Assembly: GCF_042695135.1 (NCBI RefSeq)
Contig: NZ_CP170547.1
Span: 2,294,001-2,358,000 of the forward strand
Direction of reading: 5' to 3'
Source: Epilithonimonas sp042695135
GTDB lineage: Bacteria > Bacteroidota > Bacteroidia > Flavobacteriales > Weeksellaceae
Length of the DNA stretch: 64,000 nt
Below, one piece after another: positions 16,307-24,688 of the stretch. The translations under genes were made by a program, and so were the position numbers. Every line of letters starts with the position of its first letter. Position 1 is the stretch's first letter. The notes beneath the pieces were generated by a model. That model saw only the letters and a program-made list of their open reading frames with translations. It was not told the origin of the DNA and did no database searches.

Positions 16307-16969
16307 ATGAAAAAAATTATCATATTATTTACCATCATATTTTCTATTTTTCTCAATGCTCAAACAGCCAAAGAGATCATCGATAAGAACATCGAAAATT
16401 CTGGCGGTCTTACGAACTGGAAACTTTTGAATACTGTTCAGATTCAAGGACGTGTAACCTTGGGAGTCAATGATGAATACCCGATAAAAATCTATCAGCA
16501 GCGCCCGAATCTCAGCAAAACCGCAATGGTCGTGGCGGGGAAAGAAACGCCTGTAGAAGGTTATGATGGTAAGAATGGTTATGCAATGAATTATGCTCAG
16601 AATAAGCTTCAGCAATACAACGATTATATTCCGGAAAACTTTGATAATGACTTTATTGATTGGGAAAATAAAGGTTTTGAGGCTAAATTTTTGGGTAAAG
16701 AAAAAATAGGAGAGCTGTATTATTTTAAGGTTGAATTAACCAAGAATGTCAACAAAACGATTTACTATTTTGATACTAAAAGTTATATGCTTTTTCGTGA
16801 GATAAAAAAAGACGAGATCCTGACTTATTCTGATTACAGAAAAGTAGGAAATTTGTTAATGTCTTACAGGATCGAATCTGCTTCGCCAAAAAAAGACAGC
16901 GATTATGTAATGACTATCAACAAAATAGAAATCAACAAAGAATTACCGAAGAATACTTTTAAGTTTTAA
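16307..16969 (+). CDS. LolA-like periplasmic protein
   Basis: A 220-residue exported protein (signal peptide MKKIIILFTIIFSIFLNAQ). The mature chain begins TAKEIIDKNIENSGGLTNWK, a frequent start of Bacteroidota proteins with a LolA/outer-membrane lipoprotein-sorting-like fold, and continues as alternating beta strands (MVVAGKETPVEGYDGKNGYAM, YFDTKSYMLFREIKK). It resembles lipoprotein carriers in fold pattern only; no lipoprotein-specific residue was identified. It lies 4 nt before the next small gene on the same strand, suggesting cotranscription. Confidence 0.75.
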   Translation: MKKIIILFTIIFSIFLNAQTAKEIIDKNIENSGGLTNWKLLNTVQIQGRVTLGVNDEYPIKIYQQRPNLSKTAMVVAGKETPVEGYDGKNGYAMNYAQNKLQQYNDYIPENFDNDFIDWENKGFEAKFLGKEKIGELYYFKVELTKNVNKTIYYFDTKSYMLFREIKKDEILTYSDYRKVGNLLMSYRIESASPKKDSDYVMTINKIEINKELPKNTFKF

Positions 16970-16973
16970 TTAA

Positions 16974-17252
16974 ATGGATTTAGATCTTTTTAAATCAGAA
17001 GAGCTTAAAAATTTAATAAAGTATTTGGTGAAAAGAAATATAACTATAAATTATATTGGTAAAAGTTGGTCAGAAAACGTTTCGACTTGGGTATATTTTG
17101 ATACAATTTTAAATATGTCTAAACTTCGAAAAAAACTATCTTTGAGTGAAAATATAATAGAACATAAAAATACTGATCCTAGATCTGGTCTTGAAGCTGG
17201 TTTTATTGATAAAGTTACACAGGAAGGTGTGATTGGAAATTTAAAGATTTAA
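16974..17252 (+). CDS. small conserved-looking protein of unknown function
   Basis: A 92-residue cytosolic protein, not recognised. The first half is hydrophobic-patterned (LKNLIKYLVKRNITINYIG), then SWSENVSTWVYFDTILNM, and the end NTDPRSGLEAGFIDKVTQEG has the look of a conserved motif. No membrane segment or signal peptide. It sits 4 nt after the LolA-like gene and 3 nt before the MmcQ/YjbR gene, so the three form a compact cluster. Confidence 0.65.
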   Translation: MDLDLFKSEELKNLIKYLVKRNITINYIGKSWSENVSTWVYFDTILNMSKLRKKLSLSENIIEHKNTDPRSGLEAGFIDKVTQEGVIGNLKI

Positions 17253-17255
17253 ATT

Positions 17256-17606
17256 ATGGAAGTTGAAGAGATCCGCGAATATTGTTTAAGTAAAAAAGCA
17301 GTTACCGAAGCCTTTCCTTTCGATCAGGAAACATTAGTCTTCAAGGTTGGCGGGAAAATATTTGTCTTCCTTCCAATCGAAACACATCCTGCAACTTTTT
17401 CTGCCAAAGCCGATCCCGAATGGAGCGAGGAATTACGAGAAAAATACCATCAAATCAATGGTGCTTTTCATCTCAATAAAACACATTGGAATTCGGTAAT
17501 TTGTGAAGGACTAAAACAAGATCTGATCTTCAAACTGATCGATCATTCTTACGATTTGGTTTTTAAATCTTTGACTAAAAAATTAAAGGACGAAATTCTG
17601 AAATAA
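17256..17606 (+). CDS. MmcQ/YjbR family protein
   Basis: A 116-residue MmcQ/YjbR (CyaY-like fold) protein. It has the family start EEIREYCLSKKAVTEAFPFD, the central KVGGKIFVFLPIE and the KADPEWSEELREKY segment, and NKTHWNSVICEGLKQDLIFKLIDHSYDLV at the end. The family has been proposed to bind DNA, but its role is not clear. It ends the small cluster that begins at 16307. Length and motif order are normal. Confidence 0.9.
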   Translation: MEVEEIREYCLSKKAVTEAFPFDQETLVFKVGGKIFVFLPIETHPATFSAKADPEWSEELREKYHQINGAFHLNKTHWNSVICEGLKQDLIFKLIDHSYDLVFKSLTKKLKDEILK

Positions 17607-17699
17607 TCTTTATTTTGTTTTGTCAAGACGGGCTGTTATTTGGTAATTTTTTATTATTTTCGTCAGATTTTAATAAATTACTGATAACCAAAACCTTCC

Positions 17700-20600
17700 A
17701 TGAAAACTAAAATTCTATTCTTTCTTCTCTCTGCTAATTTTTTATTTTCTCAATCCAGCGAATCCAAAGTCTGGGATCTTCTTTTAAAAAATAACAGAAG
17801 CGAAGCTCGCAAATTATTCAGTAAAACGCTTGAAAATCAAAAGAAAACCAATATTGATGTTTTACTTTTGGATGGTTTTTTATCGTTGGAAGAGGGACAA
17901 TCGTCATTTGATAACAGTTTTGTAGATAATTTTGTGAATTTATCTCCGGACAAAGCATATTTGTATCCATTAATGACAACCCCAATGTTTCTTGGAAAAG
18001 GTGAAGAAACCGGAAGAGATTCTTACTCATTAAAAAAAATAAACACATTAGCCAATCATAAAGATTATGGTAATGAACCTTACGTAATTTCTGCCAAGGC
18101 TACGCTAGATCTGTATTTCGGAAATACGGAAGATTATAAAAAATCCGCTTCCAAGCTTAAAAATATTGATAAATGGCAGTTTTGCGGCGTTTTTGAAAAC
18201 CTGAACGGAAGCGGAATTGACATTGAATACGAGCCGGAAACTTATCCTAAAAATGACAAATTATTTGATACAAATAAAAATGGTAAAGTAACCTGGTATA
18301 ATCAGAAATCATATCAAAATTTAGGTTATCATTTTTTCTATAATGAAAGGGAATATGGACAGGGAATCATTTATGCTCAGAGTTTTATAGATAACCCAAC
18401 GGAAAGAACCGTCATTCTGGAAACATCGGCTCTTGGTGATTATAAAGTTTTTCTCAATAATTCTGAAGTATTATCAGTTTCAGAAGCGGACGGAAAACTA
18501 GGTAATGCTTCATTAGTAAAGTTAAAATTAAAAGCAGGAATTAACAGAATACTTTTGAAAATAGGTTTAAATACAGATTCCTATAAAAGTTTCTCGGCGC
18601 AATTCTTCGATGAGAAACTAAAGCCATTAGAAGATCTCAGATATTCTGATACTTATCAGGACTATTCTAAAAATATCTCTCAGGATACTCCTTCAGAAGT
18701 GATTCCTTACCATTACGAAACTTTTTTTAGAGATAAAATAAAAAATGATCCTAAAAATATACTCAACAAAATATTGTTACTAAAAGGACTGCTGGCTGTA
18801 AAAAAAGATGAGGATGCTAAAATTCTATTGGATTCTCTTTTGGCCACATATCCGAATTCGAGTCTTATAAAATATATTGAGATAGACTATAATGAACAGA
18901 CAAAACAGGCTGAAAAAAATGCAGAGATTATTAAAAATTTAGAAATAAATGATCCCGGTTATTATATCGTCAATATCATTAAAATCACGGATGACAACTG
19001 GATAAAAAGTGTAGAAATTTCTGAGCTTGAAAAATACCGTGAATTAACTTCAAAAACAAAAGCAGAAATTTTTACAAACCTTTATGACTTTCTATTAGCT
19101 GCCAGAAGATCGGATATTACGCAGATGTTTATTAATCTGGAAGATGTGAACAGGGTTAGTTACAACAATGATCTGTATTTTTCATTATTTGCGCCTGTTT
19201 ACGATACTTTCAATAATAGTGAAAAATCTACCGAGAAGAAACTAAAAGAGTATCTCAATAATAATTATGATCTGACTATTGCAATAGCTTTGTATAATAA
19301 TCTGATTAAGAATAAAAAAAATGAGGAGGCTGAAGTCGTTATAAAAAAATTAATTTCTCTATATCCTGATTCCAATTATATTAAATCCTATTATTATCAG
19401 CAATTATTAAACGAACAAAAATATACCGAAGCTATTGCAATAATTGATGACGCAATTGCTAATTATCCTTATTCTGCACAGCTTTACAATTCCCGAGCAA
19501 TTGCAAACAGCAATCTGAAAAAGACTGATCTGGCGATTTCTGATCTTAAAAAATCTTTAGAATTTAATTTTAACAATTCCAAAGCCATAACGCTTTTGGA
19601 AGATCTTACTAAAAAAGAAGATCCTATTACAAGCGTTGCCTATAAAGATCTGTACAAATTGGGAAATGAACGCAAAAATAAAGTCAAAAATGAAACAGGC
19701 GTTGCAATTCTTTTAGATGAATATATTGTAAACGTTTTTCCCGATGGTGGTTACAAGAAAAAAATGACTTACCTCTACGAAATTCTTTCTGAGAAAGGTA
19801 TTGAAGAAATGAAGGAATATAATTTCGGTTACCAGGATAATGTACTGAAAAGCGAAATACTGAAACCAAATGGAAGCATTGTTCCAGGCGAGAGGTCTGG
19901 CAACACAACTGTATTTTCTAATCTGCAAATTGGCGATGTTCTTGTCATCCAGTCAGATGAGATCGTCAGAAATTCGGGTAGATTCTCCAGAGATTTTAAT
20001 CTGGCCTCATATTTTAATAATTATTATCCTGTAGTGGAATCAAAATTCATTGTTATTACTCCAAAAGATAAAAAATTTGAGATTTATAACAATAATAATA
20101 CTCTTAAAGTTACCTCAAAAACAGTAGGAGAGAGTGTTATAAACACTTGGATAGCAAAGGATCTTCTACCAATTTATTCAACTGAAAATTTCGCCAAACC
20201 TTACGGAGATATTACCCAGTCTGTTACTATAGCATCAATCAAAAACTGGGATGAAATTGCAAAATGGTATTCTGACCTTGTGAAAAAAGTAATGGTTTTT
20301 GATGCAACAACTCAGAAAACATTTAATGAAATTTTCCCTCAGGGTGCAACTAACTTGACGGAAGAACAGAAGGCCGAAAAAATCTATAATTTTATAGAAA
20401 ATAACATAAAATACAGTTCTGTAGATTTCCGCCAAAGTGGATATATCCCACAAAAACCATCTAAAACTATTACTTCGAAACTCGGAGACTGTAAGGATGT
20501 TTCAACTTTATTTGTTGTTTTGGGACAAAAAGCAGGACTCGATTGTAACCTCGTTCTGGTTTCCACCAATAACAATCCAAAGAATGATTTGGCATTGCCG

Positions 20601-21437
20601 GTGCTGGATTTTAATCATTGTATTGTAAAAGTAAGAATAGATGGAAAAGAAAATTTCCTTGAGCTGACTGATAAATATTTACCTTACAAATCATTTGTAA
20701 AAAGTCTGTACGGAGCAAAAGGCCTGAATATAATTCCGAATAGTAAAGTACCTAACGAGCTTTTTGATATTACATTAGACAATAATTTTAAAAGCAAGAC
20801 GGAAGCTTATACGGAAGTTTCTATTTCTGATTATAAAAAAGAATTTAAGACAACTAATAAAATTTATGGTGAAGGAAAATCTTACTTCAATATGTTTTTT
20901 AATGAGACGTCGGAAGAAGATAAAAAAAGTTCGATGGAAGAGGATCTGTCCAGAAACCTTAATAAAATTTTCGTAGTGAATTCGGTAAAGTTTCTTAAAA
21001 ATAAAGATCTGACCTCACAACCACTGGAATTTGAATTAAATTCTTTTGTAAATGAAAAACCAAAAAATGTTGGTAGTTTGAAAATCACGGAGATTCCGCT
21101 TACGACCAAATCTTATACAAAAGAATTGATTGCATCGGAAAACAGAAAAACGGATATTAAATACATTACTTATGAAAACCAGGAAAAATACAGTGAAGAA
21201 GTAATTTTGAATATTCCCGAAAAAATGAAATTCGTAGAGGTTCCGGAAAATTCAGAGTTCAACTATAAAAATCACCATTACAAATTATCTTTTGAAACTT
21301 TGAAACCAAATCAGCTTAAGATTACCAAAATATCAGATGTAAGTTTAGAAGATATTCCTGCATCATCTTACACTGAATTCAAGCAGTTTGTTGAAAAAGT
21401 ATTAGACGCTGAAAATCAAATTATTGGTTATAAATAG
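17700..21437 (+). CDS. TPR, DUF3857 and transglutaminase-like domain protein
   Basis: A 1245-residue exported protein (signal peptide to about residue 18). Residues about 20-330 are a beta-rich N-terminal part. Helical TPR-like repeats cover about 340-650 (for example NSRAIANSNLKKTDLAISDLKKSLEF). DUF3857 lies at about 670-860. A transglutaminase-like domain follows with its Cys931 in SKLGDCKDVSTLF, then a His in VLDFNHCIVKV and an Asp in LELTDKYLPY, so the Cys-His-Asp triad looks intact. The C-terminal 200 residues are a DUF3858-like beta domain. Such proteins occur in the periplasm of Bacteroidota; protease-like or cross-linking activity is unproven. It is a single gene followed by a terminator. 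Confidence 0.9.
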   Translation: MKTKILFFLLSANFLFSQSSESKVWDLLLKNNRSEARKLFSKTLENQKKTNIDVLLLDGFLSLEEGQSSFDNSFVDNFVNLSPDKAYLYPLMTTPMFLGKGEETGRDSYSLKKINTLANHKDYGNEPYVISAKATLDLYFGNTEDYKKSASKLKNIDKWQFCGVFENLNGSGIDIEYEPETYPKNDKLFDTNKNGKVTWYNQKSYQNLGYHFFYNEREYGQGIIYAQSFIDNPTERTVILETSALGDYKVFLNNSEVLSVSEADGKLGNASLVKLKLKAGINRILLKIGLNTDSYKSFSAQFFDEKLKPLEDLRYSDTYQDYSKNISQDTPSEVIPYHYETFFRDKIKNDPKNILNKILLLKGLLAVKKDEDAKILLDSLLATYPNSSLIKYIEIDYNEQTKQAEKNAEIIKNLEINDPGYYIVNIIKITDDNWIKSVEISELEKYRELTSKTKAEIFTNLYDFLLAARRSDITQMFINLEDVNRVSYNNDLYFSLFAPVYDTFNNSEKSTEKKLKEYLNNNYDLTIAIALYNNLIKNKKNEEAEVVIKKLISLYPDSNYIKSYYYQQLLNEQKYTEAIAIIDDAIANYPYSAQLYNSRAIANSNLKKTDLAISDLKKSLEFNFNNSKAITLLEDLTKKEDPITSVAYKDLYKLGNERKNKVKNETGVAILLDEYIVNVFPDGGYKKKMTYLYEILSEKGIEEMKEYNFGYQDNVLKSEILKPNGSIVPGERSGNTTVFSNLQIGDVLVIQSDEIVRNSGRFSRDFNLASYFNNYYPVVESKFIVITPKDKKFEIYNNNNTLKVTSKTVGESVINTWIAKDLLPIYSTENFAKPYGDITQSVTIASIKNWDEIAKWYSDLVKKVMVFDATTQKTFNEIFPQGATNLTEEQKAEKIYNFIENNIKYSSVDFRQSGYIPQKPSKTITSKLGDCKDVSTLFVVLGQKAGLDCNLVLVSTNNNPKNDLALPVLDFNHCIVKVRIDGKENFLELTDKYLPYKSFVKSLYGAKGLNIIPNSKVPNELFDITLDNNFKSKTEAYTEVSISDYKKEFKTTNKIYGEGKSYFNMFFNETSEEDKKSSMEEDLSRNLNKIFVVNSVKFLKNKDLTSQPLEFELNSFVNEKPKNVGSLKITEIPLTTKSYTKELIASENRKTDIKYITYENQEKYSEEVILNIPEKMKFVEVPENSEFNYKNHHYKLSFETLKPNQLKITKISDVSLEDIPASSYTEFKQFVEKVLDAENQIIGYK

Positions 21438-21445
21438 AATTTGGA

Positions 21446-21471
21446 TCCTCATTTAAATGAGGATTTTTTTA
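21446..21471. terminator. terminator between the DUF3857 gene and ribF
   Basis: Perfect stem ATCCTCAT / ATGAGGAT with a TTAA loop and a following T run on the plus strand, 8 nt after the stop at 21437. The convergent ribF ends at 21474, so it probably serves mainly the plus-strand gene. Confidence 0.75.
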
Positions 21472-21473
21472 TG

Positions 21474-22400
21474 TTAAAAAAGAAATTCCTCAGTCAGTCT
21501 TTTATCTTCATCCAATTTCTCGATCAGTTTTTCCAAACCTTCAAACTTGATCTCGTCGTGAAGATAATCTCTGAATTTCACAGTGATTTCTTTATCATAA
21601 ATATCCTGATCGAAATCCAGAATATAAACTTCTGTATGTAAAGTCTGATTTTCATTATCAACTGTCGGATTGGTCCCGATGCTCAGCATTCCTTTGTAGA
21701 ACGTGTTTTCTATCCAGACTTCTACGATGTAAGCACCACTTTTAGGAAGCAGTTTATTTATCGGAACATCAATATTTGCTGTCGGATAACCAATCGTCCT
21801 ACCCAATTTTTTTCCGTGAATCACTTTTCCGGTTAATGGATAATGATAACCAAGCATTTCGTTTGCATCACTGATTCTTCCTTCTGACAAAGCAATTCTG
21901 ATTTTTGTAGAACTGATGTTCAAATCATTTTTTTGAACTGCTTCCAATTGATTTACCTTAAAGCCTAATTCAGCTGATAAAGATCTCAGCAATTCAAAAT
22001 TTCCACTTTTATTCTTTCCAAAAGTATGATCGTGCCCTATAGTGATATGTTTTACATTCAGCTTGTCAACCAAAACCTGTTCACAAAATTCAAAACCAGT
22101 CAAATTTCTAAACTCTTCATCAAAAGTTTTGAGAAATAAATTCTGGATTCCGCTTTTTTCCAGCAATTCCAGCTTTTCTTCCAGTGTATTAAGCATTTTC
22201 ACATCATCATCCGGATTAAGGAATTTTCTTGGATGCGGCCAAAAACTGAGTATTGCAGATTCCAAATCTTCCTTTTTGGCAATTTCATTTAAGGTATTTA
22301 TGATTGATAAATGCCCGAGATGAACGCCGTCAAACATTCCTAATGATAATGCTAAAGGTATTTTGGAGTGATAATCTTTAAAATCGCTGATGATTTTCAA
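21474..22400 (-). CDS. ribF: bifunctional riboflavin kinase/FAD synthetase
   Basis: RibF phosphorylates riboflavin to FMN and adenylylates FMN to FAD. The 308-residue protein has an N-terminal nucleotidyltransferase domain with LSLGMFDGVHLGHLSII and a HDHTFGKNKSGN segment, then SSTKIRIALSEGRISDANEML. The C-terminal flavokinase domain (from about 185) has GKVIHGKKLGRTIGYPTANI, the typical flavin and ATP site, and later EVYILDFDQDIYDKEITVKF. It diverges from atpD; no FMN riboswitch was seen in the 161 nt between them. Confidence 0.96.
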   Translation of the reverse strand: MKIISDFKDYHSKIPLALSLGMFDGVHLGHLSIINTLNEIAKKEDLESAILSFWPHPRKFLNPDDDVKMLNTLEEKLELLEKSGIQNLFLKTFDEEFRNLTGFEFCEQVLVDKLNVKHITIGHDHTFGKNKSGNFELLRSLSAELGFKVNQLEAVQKNDLNISSTKIRIALSEGRISDANEMLGYHYPLTGKVIHGKKLGRTIGYPTANIDVPINKLLPKSGAYIVEVWIENTFYKGMLSIGTNPTVDNENQTLHTEVYILDFDQDIYDKEITVKFRDYLHDEIKFEGLEKLIEKLDEDKRLTEEFLF

Positions 22401-22532
22401 TTGCTGAAATTTTTTGGCAAAAAGTAATCAATTTTGCCCGGCTAAAAATACACCTAAAATTGGTGTCTGAAATTGTCATGCAAATATGATAAAAATCTTT
22501 TTTTCTGACAATGCAGTTCTACAAAGTTTTAT

Positions 22533-22540
22533 TATCTTTG
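22533..22540 (+). promoter_or_regulatory. -7 promoter element of atpD
   Basis: TATCTTTG fits TAnnTTTG exactly, 21 nt before the ATG at 22562. This supports the shorter AtpD start. Confidence 0.6.
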
Positions 22541-22561
22541 CGCACAAGTAAAAATTTAGTA

Positions 22562-24070
22562 ATGGCAAACCAAATTAAAGGAAAAATTTCACAAATTATT
22601 GGACCAGTTATCGATGTGGTCTTTAATGAAGTTGAACAATTACCAAACATATATGACGCTCTGGAAATCATTAAAACAAACGGAGAAAAAGTTGTTTTAG
22701 AGGTTGAGCAGCACATTGGCGAAGACGTTGTAAGATGTATCGCAATGGATGCTACAGATGGTCTACAAAGAGGACAGGAAGTTCTAGGAACTGGTCAGCA
22801 GATCACAATGCCGGTTGGAGAAGGCGTAAACGGACGTCTATTCAATGTTGTAGGTGATGCTATCGATGGTCTTCCGAATTTGTCAAGAGAAGGAGGTTTG
22901 CCAATCCACAGAGAAGCACCAAAATTTGACCAGCTGACAACTTCAGCAGAAGTTCTTTTCACTGGTATCAAAGTAATCGATCTTATCGAGCCTTATGCAA
23001 AAGGTGGTAAAATCGGATTGTTTGGTGGAGCAGGTGTTGGAAAAACAGTATTGATCCAGGAATTAATTAACAATATCGCAAAAGGTCACGGTGGACTTTC
23101 CGTATTCGCAGGAGTAGGAGAAAGAACAAGAGAAGGAAATGACCTTTTGAGAGAGATGCTTGAGTCAGGCATTATCAAATACGGAGACGAGTTTATGCAC
23201 TCTATGGAAAATGGAGGCTGGGATCTTTCCAAAGTTGATCTTGAAGAAATGAAAGATTCAAAAGCAGCTTTCGTTTTCGGACAGATGAATGAGCCGCCAG
23301 GAGCAAGAGCCAGAGTAGCACTTTCTGGTTTGACGTTGGCAGAATATTACAGAGATGGTGGCGAAAGCGGACAAGGTAGAGATGTATTGTTCTTCGTAGA
23401 TAACATCTTCCGTTTTACACAGGCTGGTTCTGAGGTGTCTGCACTTCTTGGCCGTATGCCTTCAGCGGTAGGTTATCAGCCGACATTGGCATCTGAGATG
23501 GGTGCAATGCAGGAGAGAATTACTTCTACAAAAAATGGTTCCATTACTTCAGTACAGGCGGTTTACGTACCTGCGGATGATTTAACGGATCCAGCTCCGG
23601 CTACAACGTTTGCCCACTTGGATGCAACGACAGTATTGGACAGAAAAATTGCTTCATTAGGTATTTACCCGGCGGTAGATCCATTGGCTTCTACTTCAAG
23701 AATCCTGGCTCCGGAAATTATTGGAGACGAACATTATGACTGTGCACAAAGAGTAAAAGAAATTCTTCAAAGATACAAAGCATTGCAGGATATTATTGCG
23801 ATCCTTGGTATGGAAGAACTTTCCGAAGAAGATAAATTGGTAGTTTACAGAGCTAGAAAAGTTCAGAGATTCTTGTCTCAGCCTTTCCACGTTGCTGAGC
23901 AGTTTACAGGTCTTAAAGGATCATTGGTAGACATCAAGGACACCATCAAAGGATTTAATATGATCATCGATGGAGAATTGGATCAATATCCTGAATCTGC
24001 TTTCAACTTGAAAGGAACTATCGAAGAAGCTATCGCAGCAGGACAAAAATTGTTAGCTGAAAACGCTTAA
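22562..24070 (+). CDS. atpD: F0F1 ATP synthase subunit beta
   Basis: The catalytic beta subunit of F1. The 502-residue protein contains the P-loop GGAGVGKTVLIQELINN, the catalytic Glu region GERTREGNDLL, Walker B strand VLFFVDNIFRFTQAGSEVSALLGRMPSAVGYQPTL split here across the DELSEED-containing C-terminal part (MEELSEEDKLVV). The start ATG at 22562 gives the usual MANQIKGKISQIIGPVIDVVF-like N-terminus; an in-frame ATG 51 nt upstream precedes the -7 element and is rejected. atpC follows, while the other atp genes are not here, the usual Bacteroidota arrangement. Confidence 0.98.
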   Translation: MANQIKGKISQIIGPVIDVVFNEVEQLPNIYDALEIIKTNGEKVVLEVEQHIGEDVVRCIAMDATDGLQRGQEVLGTGQQITMPVGEGVNGRLFNVVGDAIDGLPNLSREGGLPIHREAPKFDQLTTSAEVLFTGIKVIDLIEPYAKGGKIGLFGGAGVGKTVLIQELINNIAKGHGGLSVFAGVGERTREGNDLLREMLESGIIKYGDEFMHSMENGGWDLSKVDLEEMKDSKAAFVFGQMNEPPGARARVALSGLTLAEYYRDGGESGQGRDVLFFVDNIFRFTQAGSEVSALLGRMPSAVGYQPTLASEMGAMQERITSTKNGSITSVQAVYVPADDLTDPAPATTFAHLDATTVLDRKIASLGIYPAVDPLASTSRILAPEIIGDEHYDCAQRVKEILQRYKALQDIIAILGMEELSEEDKLVVYRARKVQRFLSQPFHVAEQFTGLKGSLVDIKDTIKGFNMIIDGELDQYPESAFNLKGTIEEAIAAGQKLLAENA

Positions 24071-24085
24071 GAAATGTTAAATGTT

Positions 24086-24147
24086 AAATTTTAGATTTTA
24101 GATTGAATTGCAATAATTTATAATTTAAAATCTACAATCTATAATTT
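24086..24147 (+). repeat. inverted repeat between atpD and atpC
   Basis: Arms AAATTTTAGATTTTAGATTG (24086-24105) and AAATCTACAATCTATAATTT (24128-24147) are complementary at 17 of 20 positions with a 22-nt loop. It fills most of the 84-nt gap between the two ATP synthase genes. No T run follows, so it is more likely an RNA hairpin affecting stability or translation than a terminator. Confidence 0.6.
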
Positions 24148-24154
24148 CATAAAA

Positions 24155-24436
24155 ATGAATATAAAAATTTTAACTCCGGAATTTGTGATCTTCGATGGCG
24201 AGGTAGAATCTGTTCTTCTTCCAGGAAAAAGCGGGCAATTCCAAATCTTTAAAAATCACGCGGCGATCGTTTCTGCTTTGGTTGGTGGCAAAGTGAAGAT
24301 CTATACTGATAAAGTCAATGGTTCTTTCGAAAAATATCTTACCAAAGAAACAGAAACTAAAAGCGCTTACTCTTACGAGATCAAAAGTGGTGTTTTAGAA
24401 TTCAACAATGATAAAGGAATTATTCTTTGCGAGTAA
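24155..24436 (+). CDS. atpC: F0F1 ATP synthase subunit epsilon (short form)
   Basis: Epsilon couples rotation between F1 and the c-ring. The 93-residue protein is the N-terminal beta-sandwich only: MNIKILTPEFVIFDGEVESV, then LPGKSGQFQIFKNHAAIVSAL, and strands to YEIKSGVLEFNNDKGIILCE. The C-terminal helical hairpin that inhibits ATP hydrolysis in E. coli-type epsilon (total about 135 residues) is absent. Short epsilon subunits are common in Bacteroidota, so this is probably normal and not a truncation. It is separated from atpD by an intercistronic hairpin. Confidence 0.93.
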   Translation: MNIKILTPEFVIFDGEVESVLLPGKSGQFQIFKNHAAIVSALVGGKVKIYTDKVNGSFEKYLTKETETKSAYSYEIKSGVLEFNNDKGIILCE

Positions 24437-24456
24437 CATTCCAAATCATATAAATC

Positions 24457-24489
24457 AAAATCCCGAAAATTGCTTTTCGGGATTTTTTG
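24457..24489 (+). terminator. intrinsic terminator after atpC
   Basis: Perfect stem AAAATCCCGAAAA / TTTTCGGGATTTT with a TTGC loop and extra Ts, 20 nt after the atpC stop. Confidence 0.85.
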
Positions 24490-24518
24490 TTTTCAAAATA
24501 TTTAAGAATTATTTATTT

Positions 24519-24645
24519 GGGCAGCTTAATCCGCCTTCCGTTCCCGCTTTTTTCTGTCATTGCGAACAAGGTGAAGCAATCTGTTGAACATTTCCCTCTC
24601 GCAATGACAGAAAAAGAGCTCCACTCAAGTCGGGCTGCAGATTCG
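24519..24645 (+). repeat. dispersed intergenic repeat, copy B
   Basis: Starts GGGCAGCTTAATCCGCCTTC and ends CCACTCAAGTCGGGCTGCAG, matching copy A. The central hairpin is different: CTTTTTTCTGTCATTGCGA pairs with TCGCAATGACAGAAAAAG (24547-24565, 24599-24616), enclosing GTGAAGCAATCTG. That insert has the look of the widespread TCATTGCGA...GAAGCAATCT REP-like element. Confidence 0.8.
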
Positions 24646-24688
24646 GCATAAAACAACAGTCTACTTAAGAACATTATTTTGTCTTTTA

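Noticed and set aside
22401..22532. FMN riboswitch upstream of ribF
   Set aside because: No conserved RFN-type paired segments could be seen in the short gap.
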